A stretch of 64,000 nucleotides of DNA from an uncultured Dokdonia sp. (GTDB lineage: Bacteria > Bacteroidota > Bacteroidia > Flavobacteriales > Flavobacteriaceae), in contig CANNDF010000006.1 of assembly GCA_947503305.1 (NCBI GenBank), forward strand, positions 186,001-250,000. The letters run 5' to 3'. Below are positions 52,725-61,814 of this stretch, piece by piece. The notes under the pieces were generated by a model. That model made no database searches. It saw only the letters and a list, made by a program, of their open reading frames with translations, and was not told the DNA's origin. A program made the position numbers and the translations under genes. Every line of letters starts with the position of its first letter. Position 1 is the first letter of the stretch.

Positions 52725-54305
52725 ATGAAAAAATATTTAAAATACATAGCAGTTCTTGCTTTAGGGTTTGTGGCTTGTGAGCCAGAATTTGATAATCCTA
52801 TTGATGAAGATAATTTTTACACAAGTGGATCCGCTGATTTTTCAAACTATGTAGCTATAGGAAATTCTCTTACTGCAGGTTTTGCAGATGGAACACTATA
52901 TATTACAGGGCAAGAAAATTCATACCCTAATATTATGGCGCAACAATTTGCGCTAGCAGGTGGAGGTGCGTTTACACAACCGTTAATGAATGATAATGTA
53001 GGGGGATTACTTTTAGGAGGAGAACGTATCCCAGGATTTGACCCTCGTTTTGTATTGGCTGTAGATGAGAATGGTAATTCTGGACCTGCATTGATAGGTT
53101 TAGAGCCTACTACTGAAGTTTCTAATATCCTTACAGGACCTTTTAATAATGTAGGTGTACCTGGAGCTCGTAGTTTTGATTTACTTTTTGAAGGATATGG
53201 AAATGTATCAAATGTGCCTTTAGGATTAGCAAATCCTTTTTATGCTCGTTTTGCATCATCACCTAATTCAGCGGTAATAGGAGAAGCAATATCACAAAAC
53301 CCATCATTCTTCACCCTATGGATTGGAAATAATGATATTCTTGGTTTTGCAACTTCAGGAGGAACAGGTGTAGATCAAACAGGTAATCTTGATCCTTCTA
53401 CCTATGGAGGAAGTGATATCACAGACCCAGCAGTTTTTGCTGGAGCGTATAGTCAAATGGTAGAATTATTAGTAGGTACAGGAGCTCAAGGAGCCTTGAT
53501 AAATATTCCAGACGTAACATCTATTCCATTTTTTACAACAGTGCCATTTGCAGCATTGAGTCCTGAAAATCCAGCATTTGGACCTCAAATACCAACACTT
53601 AATGCAACCTATGCGCAGCTTAATGCAGCTTTTGCTTTCTTAGGAGTGCCAGAAAGATCAATTTCTTTTGCTACAGATGCAGCTAGTGCCGTTGTTGTAA
53701 GAGATGAGTCTTTAACAGATATCTCTGCACAACTTACCCAAGTACTTGTAGGGGGAGGACTAGATGTTCCTACGGCAACGATATTTGGTTTACAATATGG
53801 TCAAGCAAGACAAGCTACAGAAAGTGATTTACTAGTACTTACTAGTTCAGGAATCATAGGACAACTCAACACAGATCGTTTTGCAGAGTTAGTAGGCTTA
53901 GGAGTTCCAGAAGCTACTGCTGGAGAGTTATCTGTAAATGGAATTACGTTTCCATTAGAAGATCAATGGGTATTAACTCCTAATGAGCAAGCAGCTGTTT
54001 CTGCAGCTCAGACTTCATATAATGCAACAATACAAGGCTTAGCTGAAGCTAATGGACTTGCTTTTGTAGATGCGCGTGCTGCATTGCAACAAGTAGCAAG
54101 TGGAGGAGTTCCTTTTAACGGAGGTGTATTGACATCAGAATTTGTTTTTGGAGGCGGGTTCTCATTAGATGGTGTTCACCCAACGCCTAGAGGATATGCT
54201 TTTACTGCAAATACAATATTGAATGCAATTAATTCGCAGTATGGATCAAATATTCCTAATGTAAACATTGGAGATTTTGGAACAGTAACAATTAGTAACG
54301 ACTAG
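52725..54305 (+). CDS. SGNH/GDSL hydrolase family lipoprotein
   Basis: 526 residues. A lipoprotein signal ends LGFVAC (Cys18). Catalytic block I is VAIGNSLTAGFADG (Ser48), with GVPGARSFD, block III WIGNNDILG, and the C-terminal Asp-His pair in LDGVHPTPRGYAFTAN. SGNH enzymes cleave esters of lipids or sugars. It shares an operon with the FadL-like transporter, so it may release acyl chains for uptake. The family in Bacteroidota usually carries a long insert, as here. Confidence 0.93.
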   Translation: MKKYLKYIAVLALGFVACEPEFDNPIDEDNFYTSGSADFSNYVAIGNSLTAGFADGTLYITGQENSYPNIMAQQFALAGGGAFTQPLMNDNVGGLLLGGERIPGFDPRFVLAVDENGNSGPALIGLEPTTEVSNILTGPFNNVGVPGARSFDLLFEGYGNVSNVPLGLANPFYARFASSPNSAVIGEAISQNPSFFTLWIGNNDILGFATSGGTGVDQTGNLDPSTYGGSDITDPAVFAGAYSQMVELLVGTGAQGALINIPDVTSIPFFTTVPFAALSPENPAFGPQIPTLNATYAQLNAAFAFLGVPERSISFATDAASAVVVRDESLTDISAQLTQVLVGGGLDVPTATIFGLQYGQARQATESDLLVLTSSGIIGQLNTDRFAELVGLGVPEATAGELSVNGITFPLEDQWVLTPNEQAAVSAAQTSYNATIQGLAEANGLAFVDARAALQQVASGGVPFNGGVLTSEFVFGGGFSLDGVHPTPRGYAFTANTILNAINSQYGSNIPNVNIGDFGTVTISND

Positions 54306-54331
54306 AGATACTATAATTAACGTAATATATT

Positions 54332-54365
54332 AAAAGTGCACTTTCTAGAAAGTGCACTTTTTTTG
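54332..54365 (+). terminator. Terminator after the SGNH lipoprotein gene
   Basis: A 30-base perfect palindrome AAAAGTGCAC.../...GTGCACTTTT (54332-54361) followed by further T, starting 27 bases past the stop. Confidence 0.92.
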
Positions 54366-54403
54366 TATCTTATTTTGTTCAAAACGTTTTAAAATTCGTG
54401 CTT

Positions 54404-54754
54404 ATGAAACCTATATTAAAAATCGTATTAACGTCAATAGCAGTAATTATTATCGCATATATACTTCCTGGCGTATATGTAAATGGATATATAACGGCAG
54501 TCACTGTTGCGATTATTCTCGCATTACTGCGATTTATTGTACGGCCTATACTCATTATTCTCACATTTCCAATCACAATAATGACCTTTGGATTATTCCT
54601 GTTAATTATTAACGCATGTATTATTCTTATGGCAGATTTTGTTATTGAGGGCTTTACTGTAAGCAGTATATGGATTGCAATACTGTTCAGTATTCTACTA
54701 AGTATATTTCAAAGTATTTTATTTACAATTCTTAAAGAAGACAAAAAGTCCTAA
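54404..54754 (+). CDS. Small membrane protein of the phage holin family 4 (PF04020)
   Basis: 116 residues with about four membrane helices. MKPILKIVLTSIAVIIIAYI, then LPGVYVNGYITAV, and a long second helix pair LRFIVRPILIILTFPITIMTFG. It matches the PF04020 membrane family, whose 'holin' name is historical; no phage genes lie nearby and a lysis role is not implied. ATG 54404 is used; the open frame starts at GTG 54398. Confidence 0.9.
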   Translation: MKPILKIVLTSIAVIIIAYILPGVYVNGYITAVTVAIILALLRFIVRPILIILTFPITIMTFGLFLLIINACIILMADFVIEGFTVSSIWIAILFSILLSIFQSILFTILKEDKKS

Positions 54755-54795
54755 AAGGCATAGGTTCAAACATTGTTAGGCTGTAAAAAAATGCG

Positions 54796-54803
54796 TACTT
54801 TTG
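54796..54803 (+). promoter_or_regulatory. -7 box for tig
   Basis: TACTTTTG, an exact TAnnTTTG match, with TTG at 54773-54775 (20-base spacer), 21 bases before the start codon. Confidence 0.75.
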
Positions 54804-54824
54804 CGCCCTTAAATTAGGATAAGC

Positions 54825-56147
54825 ATGAATATTACAAAGGAGCAAATAGATGAGCTTAATGCGATTGTAAAGGTTGATATCGCAAAAGACGATTATCAGG
54901 ATAAAGTACAATCGATATTAAAAGATTACCGTAAAACTGCAAATATTCCAGGATTTAGAAAGGGACATGTGCCTATGGGACTTGTACAAAAACAATACGG
55001 AATGGCTGTACGTGTAGATGAGGTAAATAAACTTCTTCAAGATGCTTTAAGTAAGTTCCTTACTGAAGAAAAGCTAGATGTACTAGGAAATCCACTTCCT
55101 AAGAATCAAGAAGACTTTGATTGGAGTGCAGAAGATTATAGCTTTGAGTTTGAATTGGGAATGGCTCCTAAATTTGAAATCAACTTAAAGCCTAAAAAAG
55201 CAATTGTGAGTTATGAGATTGTTGCAGATGATAGGATGATTGATAATCAACTAAAAACAATCCAGAAACAATATGGGAAATTACTTTCTCAAACAGAGGT
55301 TGCAAAAGATCATGAAGTGACAGGTTCTTTTGTAAATGAAGAGGCAGGTATAGAAAACACAACTACTTTTGAAATCAGCCAGATAAAAGGAAAAAAGAAT
55401 ACAGAAGCTTTTGTAGGATCTAAAGTAGGAGATACGGTTACAGTAAAAACAAAAAACCTTTTCCAAGAATCTCAAGATTTTCAAAACGCTCTTAAATTAA
55501 GTGCCGAAGAAGCTACCGAAAAGAATGTAGAAGTCTCTTTTACAATTACAGAAATTAATAAAAGAGAGCCTGCAGACTTAGATCAGGAATTGTTTGATAA
55601 GCTTTTTGGTAAAGATGCTGTAACTACAGTAACTGAGCTTAAAGATAAAATGAAGGAAGATGCGGCCAGACAGTTTTCACAGCAAAGTGATCAACAGTTA
55701 TTAAATGATGTTACAGAACGACTTATCGAAGAGACTAAGTTTGACTTGCCATCAGAGTTTTTGCAACGATGGATTCAGTCTACTGGTGAAAACCCGATGA
55801 CTCTTGAAGAAGCTACTGAAGAATATAATCGTTCTGAAAAAGGACTGAGATATCAACTTATTGAAGGAAAAATTATTCAAGATAATAACCTTCAAGTAAC
55901 CTTTGATGAACTTAAAGAATATGCAAAGGAAATGATCAAAGCACAAATGATGCAATATGGTCAGATGAATCCTGAAGAGAAAGAGCTGGATGATATTGCA
56001 GCTCGTATTTTAGGAAATCAAGATGAAGTAAAAAGACTTTCTGAACAATTAATGCATCAAAAAATGCTAACATTCTTTAAGGAAAATGTAAACCTTAAGA
56101 CTAAGAAGGTAACTTTTGATGAATTTGTAAAGGAAGTATACAATTAG
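54825..56147 (+). CDS. tig: Trigger factor
   Basis: Ribosome-associated chaperone for nascent chains. 440 residues. The N-terminal ribosome-binding domain has the tail signature NIPGFRKGHVPMGLVQKQYG (about 40-60, related to GFRxGKxP). The middle region (about 150-240) is the position of the PPIase domain; it is diverged, so isomerase activity is doubtful. A long helical C-terminal domain follows (about 250-440). Lies before clpP-clpX, as in many bacteria, with a terminator between. Confidence 0.95.
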   Translation: MNITKEQIDELNAIVKVDIAKDDYQDKVQSILKDYRKTANIPGFRKGHVPMGLVQKQYGMAVRVDEVNKLLQDALSKFLTEEKLDVLGNPLPKNQEDFDWSAEDYSFEFELGMAPKFEINLKPKKAIVSYEIVADDRMIDNQLKTIQKQYGKLLSQTEVAKDHEVTGSFVNEEAGIENTTTFEISQIKGKKNTEAFVGSKVGDTVTVKTKNLFQESQDFQNALKLSAEEATEKNVEVSFTITEINKREPADLDQELFDKLFGKDAVTTVTELKDKMKEDAARQFSQQSDQQLLNDVTERLIEETKFDLPSEFLQRWIQSTGENPMTLEEATEEYNRSEKGLRYQLIEGKIIQDNNLQVTFDELKEYAKEMIKAQMMQYGQMNPEEKELDDIAARILGNQDEVKRLSEQLMHQKMLTFFKENVNLKTKKVTFDEFVKEVYN

Positions 56148-56178
56148 AATACTTGTCTATAAAATAAGTATCTTTAAG

Positions 56179-56210
56179 GCGTTTTACTTGAAAAGGTAAA
56201 ACGCTTTTTT
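56179..56210 (+). terminator. Terminator after tig
   Basis: Stem GCGTTTTAC/GTAAAACGC (loop TTGAAAAG) followed by six T, 32 bases past the stop. Confidence 0.9.
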
Positions 56211-56237
56211 ATAACATAAATAATTGCGTTAATTTAT

Positions 56238-56912
56238 ATGGACTACGGAAAAGAGTTTAAAAATTTTGCTATAAAGGATCAAGGAATTAGTTCTACCTAC
56301 TATGAGAAAATAGTTAGTAGTATGACTCCTATGGGTCTTACACCTAATATTATAGAAGAACGTCAAATGAATATTGCCATATTTGATGTTTTTTCACGTT
56401 TAATGATGGATCGTATTATTTTTTTAGGTACGGGAATAAATGATCAAGTTGCCAATATTGTACAGGCTCAATTACTATTTTTGGAAAGTACAGATGCGAG
56501 TAAAGATATTCAGATTTATATAAATTCTCCAGGGGGGAGTGTATATGCAGGTTTAGGTATTTACGATACAATGCAGTTTATAAAACCAGATGTTGCAACC
56601 ATCTGTACAGGAATGGCAGCTTCAATGGGAGCAGTACTTTTATGTGCAGGAGAGAAAGGAAAACGTAGTGGATTACCACACTCTAGAGTTATGATACACC
56701 AACCTATGGGAGGAGCTCAGGGTCAGGCAAGTGATATAGAAATTACTGCTAGAGAAATATTAATCTTAAAAGAAGAGCTTTATAAAATTATAGCAAAGCA
56801 TTCTGGTCAAGATTATGATAAAGTATATGCAGATAGTGATCGTGACTACTGGATGAAGGCAGATAAAGCACTTGAATACGGTATGATAGATGAAATTTTA
56901 AAAAGAGATTGA
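56238..56912 (+). CDS. clpP: ATP-dependent Clp protease proteolytic subunit
   Basis: Forms the 14-subunit proteolytic chamber fed by ClpX. 224 residues. Catalytic Ser129 lies in GMAASMGAVL and His154 in VMIHQPMGGAQGQASD; the Asp is expected in the DRDYWM region. An N-terminal extension of about 30 residues compared with E. coli is probably a propeptide. INSPGGSVYAG is the typical substrate strand. The clpP-clpX gap contains the most perfect palindrome copy. Confidence 0.97.
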   Translation: MDYGKEFKNFAIKDQGISSTYYEKIVSSMTPMGLTPNIIEERQMNIAIFDVFSRLMMDRIIFLGTGINDQVANIVQAQLLFLESTDASKDIQIYINSPGGSVYAGLGIYDTMQFIKPDVATICTGMAASMGAVLLCAGEKGKRSGLPHSRVMIHQPMGGAQGQASDIEITAREILILKEELYKIIAKHSGQDYDKVYADSDRDYWMKADKALEYGMIDEILKRD

Positions 56913-56924
56913 TGTATGAGCGTA

Positions 56925-56948
56925 AGTACGCTTTCGCGAAAGCGTACT
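56925..56948. repeat. Dispersed palindrome, copy 13 (24-base perfect)
   Basis: Core GCTTTCGCGAAAGC (56930-56943) with AGTAC/GTACT flanks: a perfect 24-base palindrome with no loop and no T-run, in the 58-base clpP-clpX gap. Confidence 0.95.
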
Positions 56949-56970
56949 ACGTCTATTAATATGTAATACA

Positions 56971-58203
56971 ATGGCTAAAGAAGATTTAGAATGTTCATTT
57001 TGCGGAAGGAAAAAACCAGAAACCAACTTATTAGTTGCTGGGTTAGACGCGCATATATGTGATCGCTGTATTGAGCAAGCTCACGGTATTGTTATAGAAG
57101 AATCAAAAGATATAGATACTAATGATCTTGAGAGCGAACTTATGCTTAAAAAACCTCAAGAGATTAAGTCTTTTCTAGATGAGTATGTAATAGGCCAAGA
57201 GTATACAAAAAAAGTAATGGCAGTTGCTGTTTATAATCATTACAAACGTCTGTTACAACCTCAAAGTGATGATGATATTGAGATACAGAAGAGTAATATC
57301 GTTATGGTTGGTCAAACGGGAACTGGAAAAACATTGATTGCTAAGACAGTGGCAAAGATGCTTAATGTTCCTTTAGCTATAGTGGATGCTACAGTGCTTA
57401 CTGAAGCTGGATATGTAGGAGAAGATGTAGAGAGTATTTTAACACGTTTACTTCAAGCGGCAGACTATAATCTAGAAAAAGCACAACGTGGTATCGTTTT
57501 TATAGATGAAATAGATAAGATAGCACGTAAGAGTGATAATCCATCTATAACCAGAGATGTAAGTGGGGAAGGGGTACAGCAGGCATTATTAAAGTTACTA
57601 GAAGGAACGATTGTGAATGTACCTCCTAAAGGAGGGCGTAAACACCCGGATCAAAAATTTATAGAAGTAAACACAGAGCATATTCTTTTTATTGCTGGAG
57701 GTGCTTTTGATGGTATAGAACGTCATATAGCTAAGCGTCTTAATATGCAAGCAATGGGTTTTAGTGCTAGTAAAAATGATGATGTGATAGAAAAGGATAA
57801 TATGCTTAAATATATTATCCCAAAAGATCTAAAAGATTTTGGTCTTATTCCAGAAATTATTGGTCGTTTACCTGTACTTACCCATATGAATCCCTTAGAT
57901 GAAGGGACATTACGAGCAATACTTACGGAGCCTAAGAATGCTATTGTAAAACAGTATAAGAAACTATTTGCAATGGATAATATTCAATTTACTATTGAAG
58001 ATGATGCCTTAGATTTTCTTGTAGAAAAAGCGATAGAGTATAAGCTAGGAGCGCGTGGTTTACGATCATTATGTGAAGCAATATTAACAGATGCAATGTT
58101 TGAAATGCCTAGCTCTTCTGAAAAAGAACTAACAGTTAATAAAGAATATGCAGAAGGGAAGCTTAATAAATCTACACTTAAAAAGCTGAAAGCAGTCTCA
58201 TAA
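56971..58203 (+). CDS. clpX: ATP-dependent Clp protease ATP-binding subunit ClpX
   Basis: AAA+ unfoldase that delivers substrates to ClpP. 410 residues. A zinc-finger with Cys8, Cys11, Cys30 and Cys33 (CSFCGRKK and HICDRC) is followed by Walker A GQTGTGKT (114-121), Walker B VFIDEIDK, pore loop GYVGEDVES, and sensor 2 GARGLR. IGF-type ClpP contact loop is expected near 270. It shares the transcription direction and probably the mRNA of clpP. Confidence 0.98.
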   Translation: MAKEDLECSFCGRKKPETNLLVAGLDAHICDRCIEQAHGIVIEESKDIDTNDLESELMLKKPQEIKSFLDEYVIGQEYTKKVMAVAVYNHYKRLLQPQSDDDIEIQKSNIVMVGQTGTGKTLIAKTVAKMLNVPLAIVDATVLTEAGYVGEDVESILTRLLQAADYNLEKAQRGIVFIDEIDKIARKSDNPSITRDVSGEGVQQALLKLLEGTIVNVPPKGGRKHPDQKFIEVNTEHILFIAGGAFDGIERHIAKRLNMQAMGFSASKNDDVIEKDNMLKYIIPKDLKDFGLIPEIIGRLPVLTHMNPLDEGTLRAILTEPKNAIVKQYKKLFAMDNIQFTIEDDALDFLVEKAIEYKLGARGLRSLCEAILTDAMFEMPSSSEKELTVNKEYAEGKLNKSTLKKLKAVS

Positions 58204-58225
58204 AAATATAAATATTTATATAGTC

Positions 58226-58255
58226 AAAAAGCCACTACATGTAGTGGCTTTTTTA
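58226..58255 (+). terminator. Terminator after clpX
   Basis: Stem GCCACTAC/GTAGTGGC within A-runs and T-runs, 23 bases past the stop. Confidence 0.92.
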
Positions 58256-58353
58256 TGTAGGATACCCTACACATAAAAGACAGCTATCAATCCCCCAATT
58301 GATAACTGCTTTCTAATGCAACAAATAGAAATTTGTTAGTAATATGGTTTTAA

Positions 58354-59970
58354 TCATTCTCGTATAATAATAAATTCTACACGACGATTTATTTCATGTT
58401 GCTCTTCATTACACGATGTGCAATCAATTAAAGGTTGAGATTCTCCATATCCCTCCGATGTTAATCGACTTTTTGGAATTCCTTTACTTAATAAATAACG
58501 CATCGATGAAGCGGCTCTTTCTTTCGATAATTTTAAATTATATGCACTACTTCCACGAACATCTGTATGTGCATTAATTGCAATTTTAATATCCGGATTT
58601 GCTTCTAGTGTAGCGATCACTGTATTTAATGTAATCGTTGAAATCTCTTTTATGCGACTACTGTTATAATCAAATAGGATATTTTCTATTTTAATAAATG
58701 CTTTCTCTTTGGTTTCTACAATTTCAGCAGGTTTTGCATCTAAGGTAAGATTTGCCTCAAAAGTAGTAACGAGGTTTGTATTTGTATCAAATGATGTAGA
58801 ATTACGCTTAAACCCTTCTTTGTAAGATAATAATGTGTAATCTAAGAAGGCATCCACAGGAAAACTATATTGTCCCTTTTTATCTGAGACTGCGGTTCCT
58901 ACTTCTTCTCCATCTGCATCTAATAAGATGACAGTCGCTCCTTCTAGAAGAATTTGAGTTTGTGTATCTCGGATAGTACCCGATACTTTCTGATCTACTA
59001 TATATTCTTTGAGTTTGTAAATATCATAGCTTCCTTTTCCCCCTTCTCTGTCTGATGTAAAGTAACCTATTGTTTTTGTAGCAGGGATATATGCAATTTC
59101 ATCTTTAGGCGTATTGATTGTATTCCCTAGATTAAGAGTAGCTACATATCCTAGACTTGCCTTACGAGATCTATAAATATCAAATCCTCCTGAACTATTA
59201 TGACCCTTAGAAGAAAAGTAAAGATATTGTCCGTCTAAAGAGGTTTGGGGAAATTTTTCATCTAGCACTGTATTTACAGAACCCTCTATACGCTCTACTT
59301 CTTCATAGGTGTTATCTCCTACAATTGCTACTTTGAAAATATCAAATCCTCCGATAGCTTCTGGCATGTTTGAAGAAAAATATAAAGTCTTTCCATCTCT
59401 ACTTAAATGAGGATTTTCTATAGAATAGGAAGGGTTATTAAAAGGTAAAGAAGTGATATTAATCCATTCTCCTTCACGGTTTGGATTCATTATTGCTTTA
59501 TATAATTGGAAAGTTTGAGTATCTTCTTTTAAACTCTTTGTAAAATAGATGGTATTACCGTCTTCTGAAAATGCAATTGTGCCTAAGTTTTCACCTTTAT
59601 TTAAAATATGAGAAAATAATGAAGGTCGTCTTAAGTCCCATTCATACGTTATATCAGAGCAATAAATTTTTGTATAAGGTTCTTTTGTATTCGGATCAAT
59701 TTTAGAAAGTGCTCCTATTTTTCGTGCTGAAAAAGAAATAAATTTTTCTCTAAAAAAACCTATGCCATAATCAGAATATTTTGAATTGATACTCGTAGGG
59801 AATGTTTCAAATTTAAACCCATTATCTCCAGTATCTGGTTGGGTATTCATAGAAGCAGACGGGAAATCTTGATCTATAGAGGCGAGCTCTTGATTACTAT
59901 CATATGTATGTTGGGCATGTAGTTGAACTACAAATACAAAGATTAATAGTACGTTGCTTACTTTTTTCAT
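58354..59970 (-). CDS. OmpA family protein with PD40 propeller and CarboxypepD regulatory domain
   Basis: 538 residues. Signal peptide to about residue 19 (QLHAQ). A PD40/WD40-like beta-propeller (about 70-310) carries repeated DGKTLYFSS, DGQYLYFSS and FTSDREGG motifs. A carboxypeptidase regulatory-like domain follows (about 325-400, VSGTIRDTQTQILLEGATVILLD), then an OmpA domain (about 430-538, INAHTDVRGSSAYNLKLSKERA). This architecture is common in Bacteroidota, often beside porP/sprF genes. It probably binds peptidoglycan; a near-match -7 box (TACTTTCG) is at 60004-60011. Confidence 0.94.
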   Translation of the reverse strand: MKKVSNVLLIFVFVVQLHAQHTYDSNQELASIDQDFPSASMNTQPDTGDNGFKFETFPTSINSKYSDYGIGFFREKFISFSARKIGALSKIDPNTKEPYTKIYCSDITYEWDLRRPSLFSHILNKGENLGTIAFSEDGNTIYFTKSLKEDTQTFQLYKAIMNPNREGEWINITSLPFNNPSYSIENPHLSRDGKTLYFSSNMPEAIGGFDIFKVAIVGDNTYEEVERIEGSVNTVLDEKFPQTSLDGQYLYFSSKGHNSSGGFDIYRSRKASLGYVATLNLGNTINTPKDEIAYIPATKTIGYFTSDREGGKGSYDIYKLKEYIVDQKVSGTIRDTQTQILLEGATVILLDADGEEVGTAVSDKKGQYSFPVDAFLDYTLLSYKEGFKRNSTSFDTNTNLVTTFEANLTLDAKPAEIVETKEKAFIKIENILFDYNSSRIKEISTITLNTVIATLEANPDIKIAINAHTDVRGSSAYNLKLSKERAASSMRYLLSKGIPKSRLTSEGYGESQPLIDCTSCNEEQHEINRRVEFIIIRE

Positions 59971-60220
59971 TAAATATATTATGAAGTCCGGGGTGTATAG
60001 GTACGAAAGTAGATGTCGTTCATCTTATTTAAAAATTTTTTAATACTTTTTAGATAAGATGATATTTTTAATCGTTAAACAGCAAGAAGAAATGAATTAT
60101 ACCTTCCTAATTTAATAGGTATTTTGAGTAATAGACAATAATTACTTGCAAAAAATTCAATAAAACCTCCTTTTTTTCATGTATAATTTAAAATACAAAG
60201 GCTGTGATCGTAATTAAGGG
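59971..60220. other. 250-base gap between OmpA/PD40 gene and GH3 gene
   Basis: AT-rich with no open frame of note, no terminator-like hairpin and no recognisable RNA. It probably holds the OmpA/PD40 promoter. The largest gap in the window. Confidence 0.6.
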
Positions 60221-61735
60221 TCAGCGATTTAGAAGAAGTAATTCGTTTACAAAATCTCTTTTGTTTGATAATCTAGGCACTTTATGTTGTCCTCCTAACT
60301 TATTATTTGCTTTAAGCCAGTCATAAAATAAATCTTCGCGAGCTGTATGTATTTTAGGAGGGTTAAGCGTTGTATTATTAAAACGCTTTGCTTCATAATC
60401 ACTATTAACTTCCTGTAGTGCTTTATCGAGAATGGTATTGAAAGCACTCATATTTGCAGGAGGTTTCTTAAATTCAATGATCCATTCATGAGCCCCTTTT
60501 TCCTTCCCTTCCATAAAAACCGGAGCCGCTGTATAATCTTTGATTTCACTTTGAGTGGCTTTTGTAGCGTTACGGAGTGCTTCTTCTGCATTTTCAATAA
60601 TAAGTTCTTCTCCAAAAACATTAATATGATGTTTGGTTCTTCCACTTACTTTAATCCTATAAGGACTTATGGATGTAAAACGTACAGTATCTCCTATTTT
60701 ATATCTCCATAATCCAGCATTAGTAGTAATAACAACAGCATAATTTTTATGTAAAACGACTTCATCTAGTGGGATTATCTTTTGGTGAGAAGTCCCATAG
60801 GTATCCATAGGGATAAACTCATAAAAAATTCCGTAATCAAGCATGAGAAGAAGTTCATTACTATCATTGCTATTTTGTATTGCAAAAAAGCCTTCAGAAG
60901 CATTATAAATCTCATAGTATTTAAAGCTATCTCTAGGTAAAATGTTTTTATATTGATTAATATAAGGCTCAAAGCTTACGCCTCCATGAAAGTAAACTTC
61001 AAGGTTGGGCCAAACCTCAAATAAGTGATTTTTTCCTGTTGTTTCTAGTACATTATTGAGGAGTACTAGCATCCATGAGGGTACTCCTGCAAGACTTGTA
61101 ACATTTGCTTGAATTGTTTCATCTACGATTGCTTGCATTTTTATCTCCCAATCACTGAGTAGGGATACATCATTATTTGGAGTACTACTAAATTCTGCCC
61201 AAAAAGGCATATTATCTATTAAAATAGCCGAAAGGTCCCCATAGATAGTGCCATTATTTTCATAGAGTTCCTTACTTCCTCCTAATCGTAATCCTTTTCC
61301 TTTAAATAAATGAGAATCCGGATTATTATTTAAATAAACACACAATAAATCTTTACTTGCTGCATAATGACAATCTTCTAGAGATTCATGACTTACTGGG
61401 ATATACTTACTTCTTGCATTGGTAGTTCCGCTGCTTTGTGCAAACCATTTTATAGGGGTAGGCCATAAAATATTATTTTCTCCTTTACGACTACGTTCTA
61501 TATAAGCTTGATTATCTTCATAAGAGGTAATAGGGACAGCTTGGGTAAATTGATCATAATTTTTTATCTCCTTAAAACCATATTTTTTACCAACTTCTGT
61601 ATCTTTTGCTTTGTCTAATAATTGATATAATAATTCATTCTGAACTTCTTGCGGGTATTTCATAAAAAGTTCCATCTGGTGGATACGTTTTTTAAGAAAC
61701 CAAGAGGCAATAGAATGTACTAAAGGGATAGGCAT
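60221..61735 (-). CDS. GH3 family acyl-adenylating enzyme
   Basis: 504 residues matching the GH3 auxin-responsive family, an acyl-acid-amido synthetase fold. Motifs: WFAQSSGTTNARSKYIPVS (ATP-binding, about 85-105), YEIYNASEGFFAIQ (about 280) and YRIKVSGRTKHHINVFGEELI. In plants it conjugates hormones to amino acids; bacterial members exist in Bacteroidota but their substrate is unknown to me. Palindrome copy 14 ends its 5' leader. Confidence 0.93.
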   Translation of the reverse strand: MPIPLVHSIASWFLKKRIHQMELFMKYPQEVQNELLYQLLDKAKDTEVGKKYGFKEIKNYDQFTQAVPITSYEDNQAYIERSRKGENNILWPTPIKWFAQSSGTTNARSKYIPVSHESLEDCHYAASKDLLCVYLNNNPDSHLFKGKGLRLGGSKELYENNGTIYGDLSAILIDNMPFWAEFSSTPNNDVSLLSDWEIKMQAIVDETIQANVTSLAGVPSWMLVLLNNVLETTGKNHLFEVWPNLEVYFHGGVSFEPYINQYKNILPRDSFKYYEIYNASEGFFAIQNSNDSNELLLMLDYGIFYEFIPMDTYGTSHQKIIPLDEVVLHKNYAVVITTNAGLWRYKIGDTVRFTSISPYRIKVSGRTKHHINVFGEELIIENAEEALRNATKATQSEIKDYTAAPVFMEGKEKGAHEWIIEFKKPPANMSAFNTILDKALQEVNSDYEAKRFNNTTLNPPKIHTAREDLFYDWLKANNKLGGQHKVPRLSNKRDFVNELLLLNR

Positions 61736-61749
61736 AAAGTTGGTATATT

Positions 61750-61769
61750 TACGCTTTCGCGAAAGCTAA
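61750..61769. repeat. Dispersed palindrome, copy 14
   Basis: Exact core GCTTTCGCGAAAGC at 61753-61766 with TAC on the left and an imperfect TAA on the right, between the divergent GH3 and DUF2797 genes and within 15-20 bases of the GH3 start codon. Confidence 0.92.
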
Positions 61770-61814
61770 TTTAGCCTTTTTCTAATATTTTCAAAGTCAA
61801 AACCATATAAAACA

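Noticed and set aside
54404-54754. Prophage, from the 'phage holin family' label
   Set aside because: The PF04020 family is a general bacterial membrane family; no capsid, tail, integrase or lysin genes are near.
1859-61769. The dispersed palindrome as a rho-independent terminator
   Set aside because: No T-run follows the stem in the copies I checked, several copies lie inside genes, and the symmetry has no loop. Real terminators with T-runs occur separately in the same window.
1859-61769. The dispersed palindrome as an insertion sequence or MITE
   Set aside because: Copies are 14-24 bp, have no target-site duplication or shared flanks beyond the palindrome, and no transposase gene is present.
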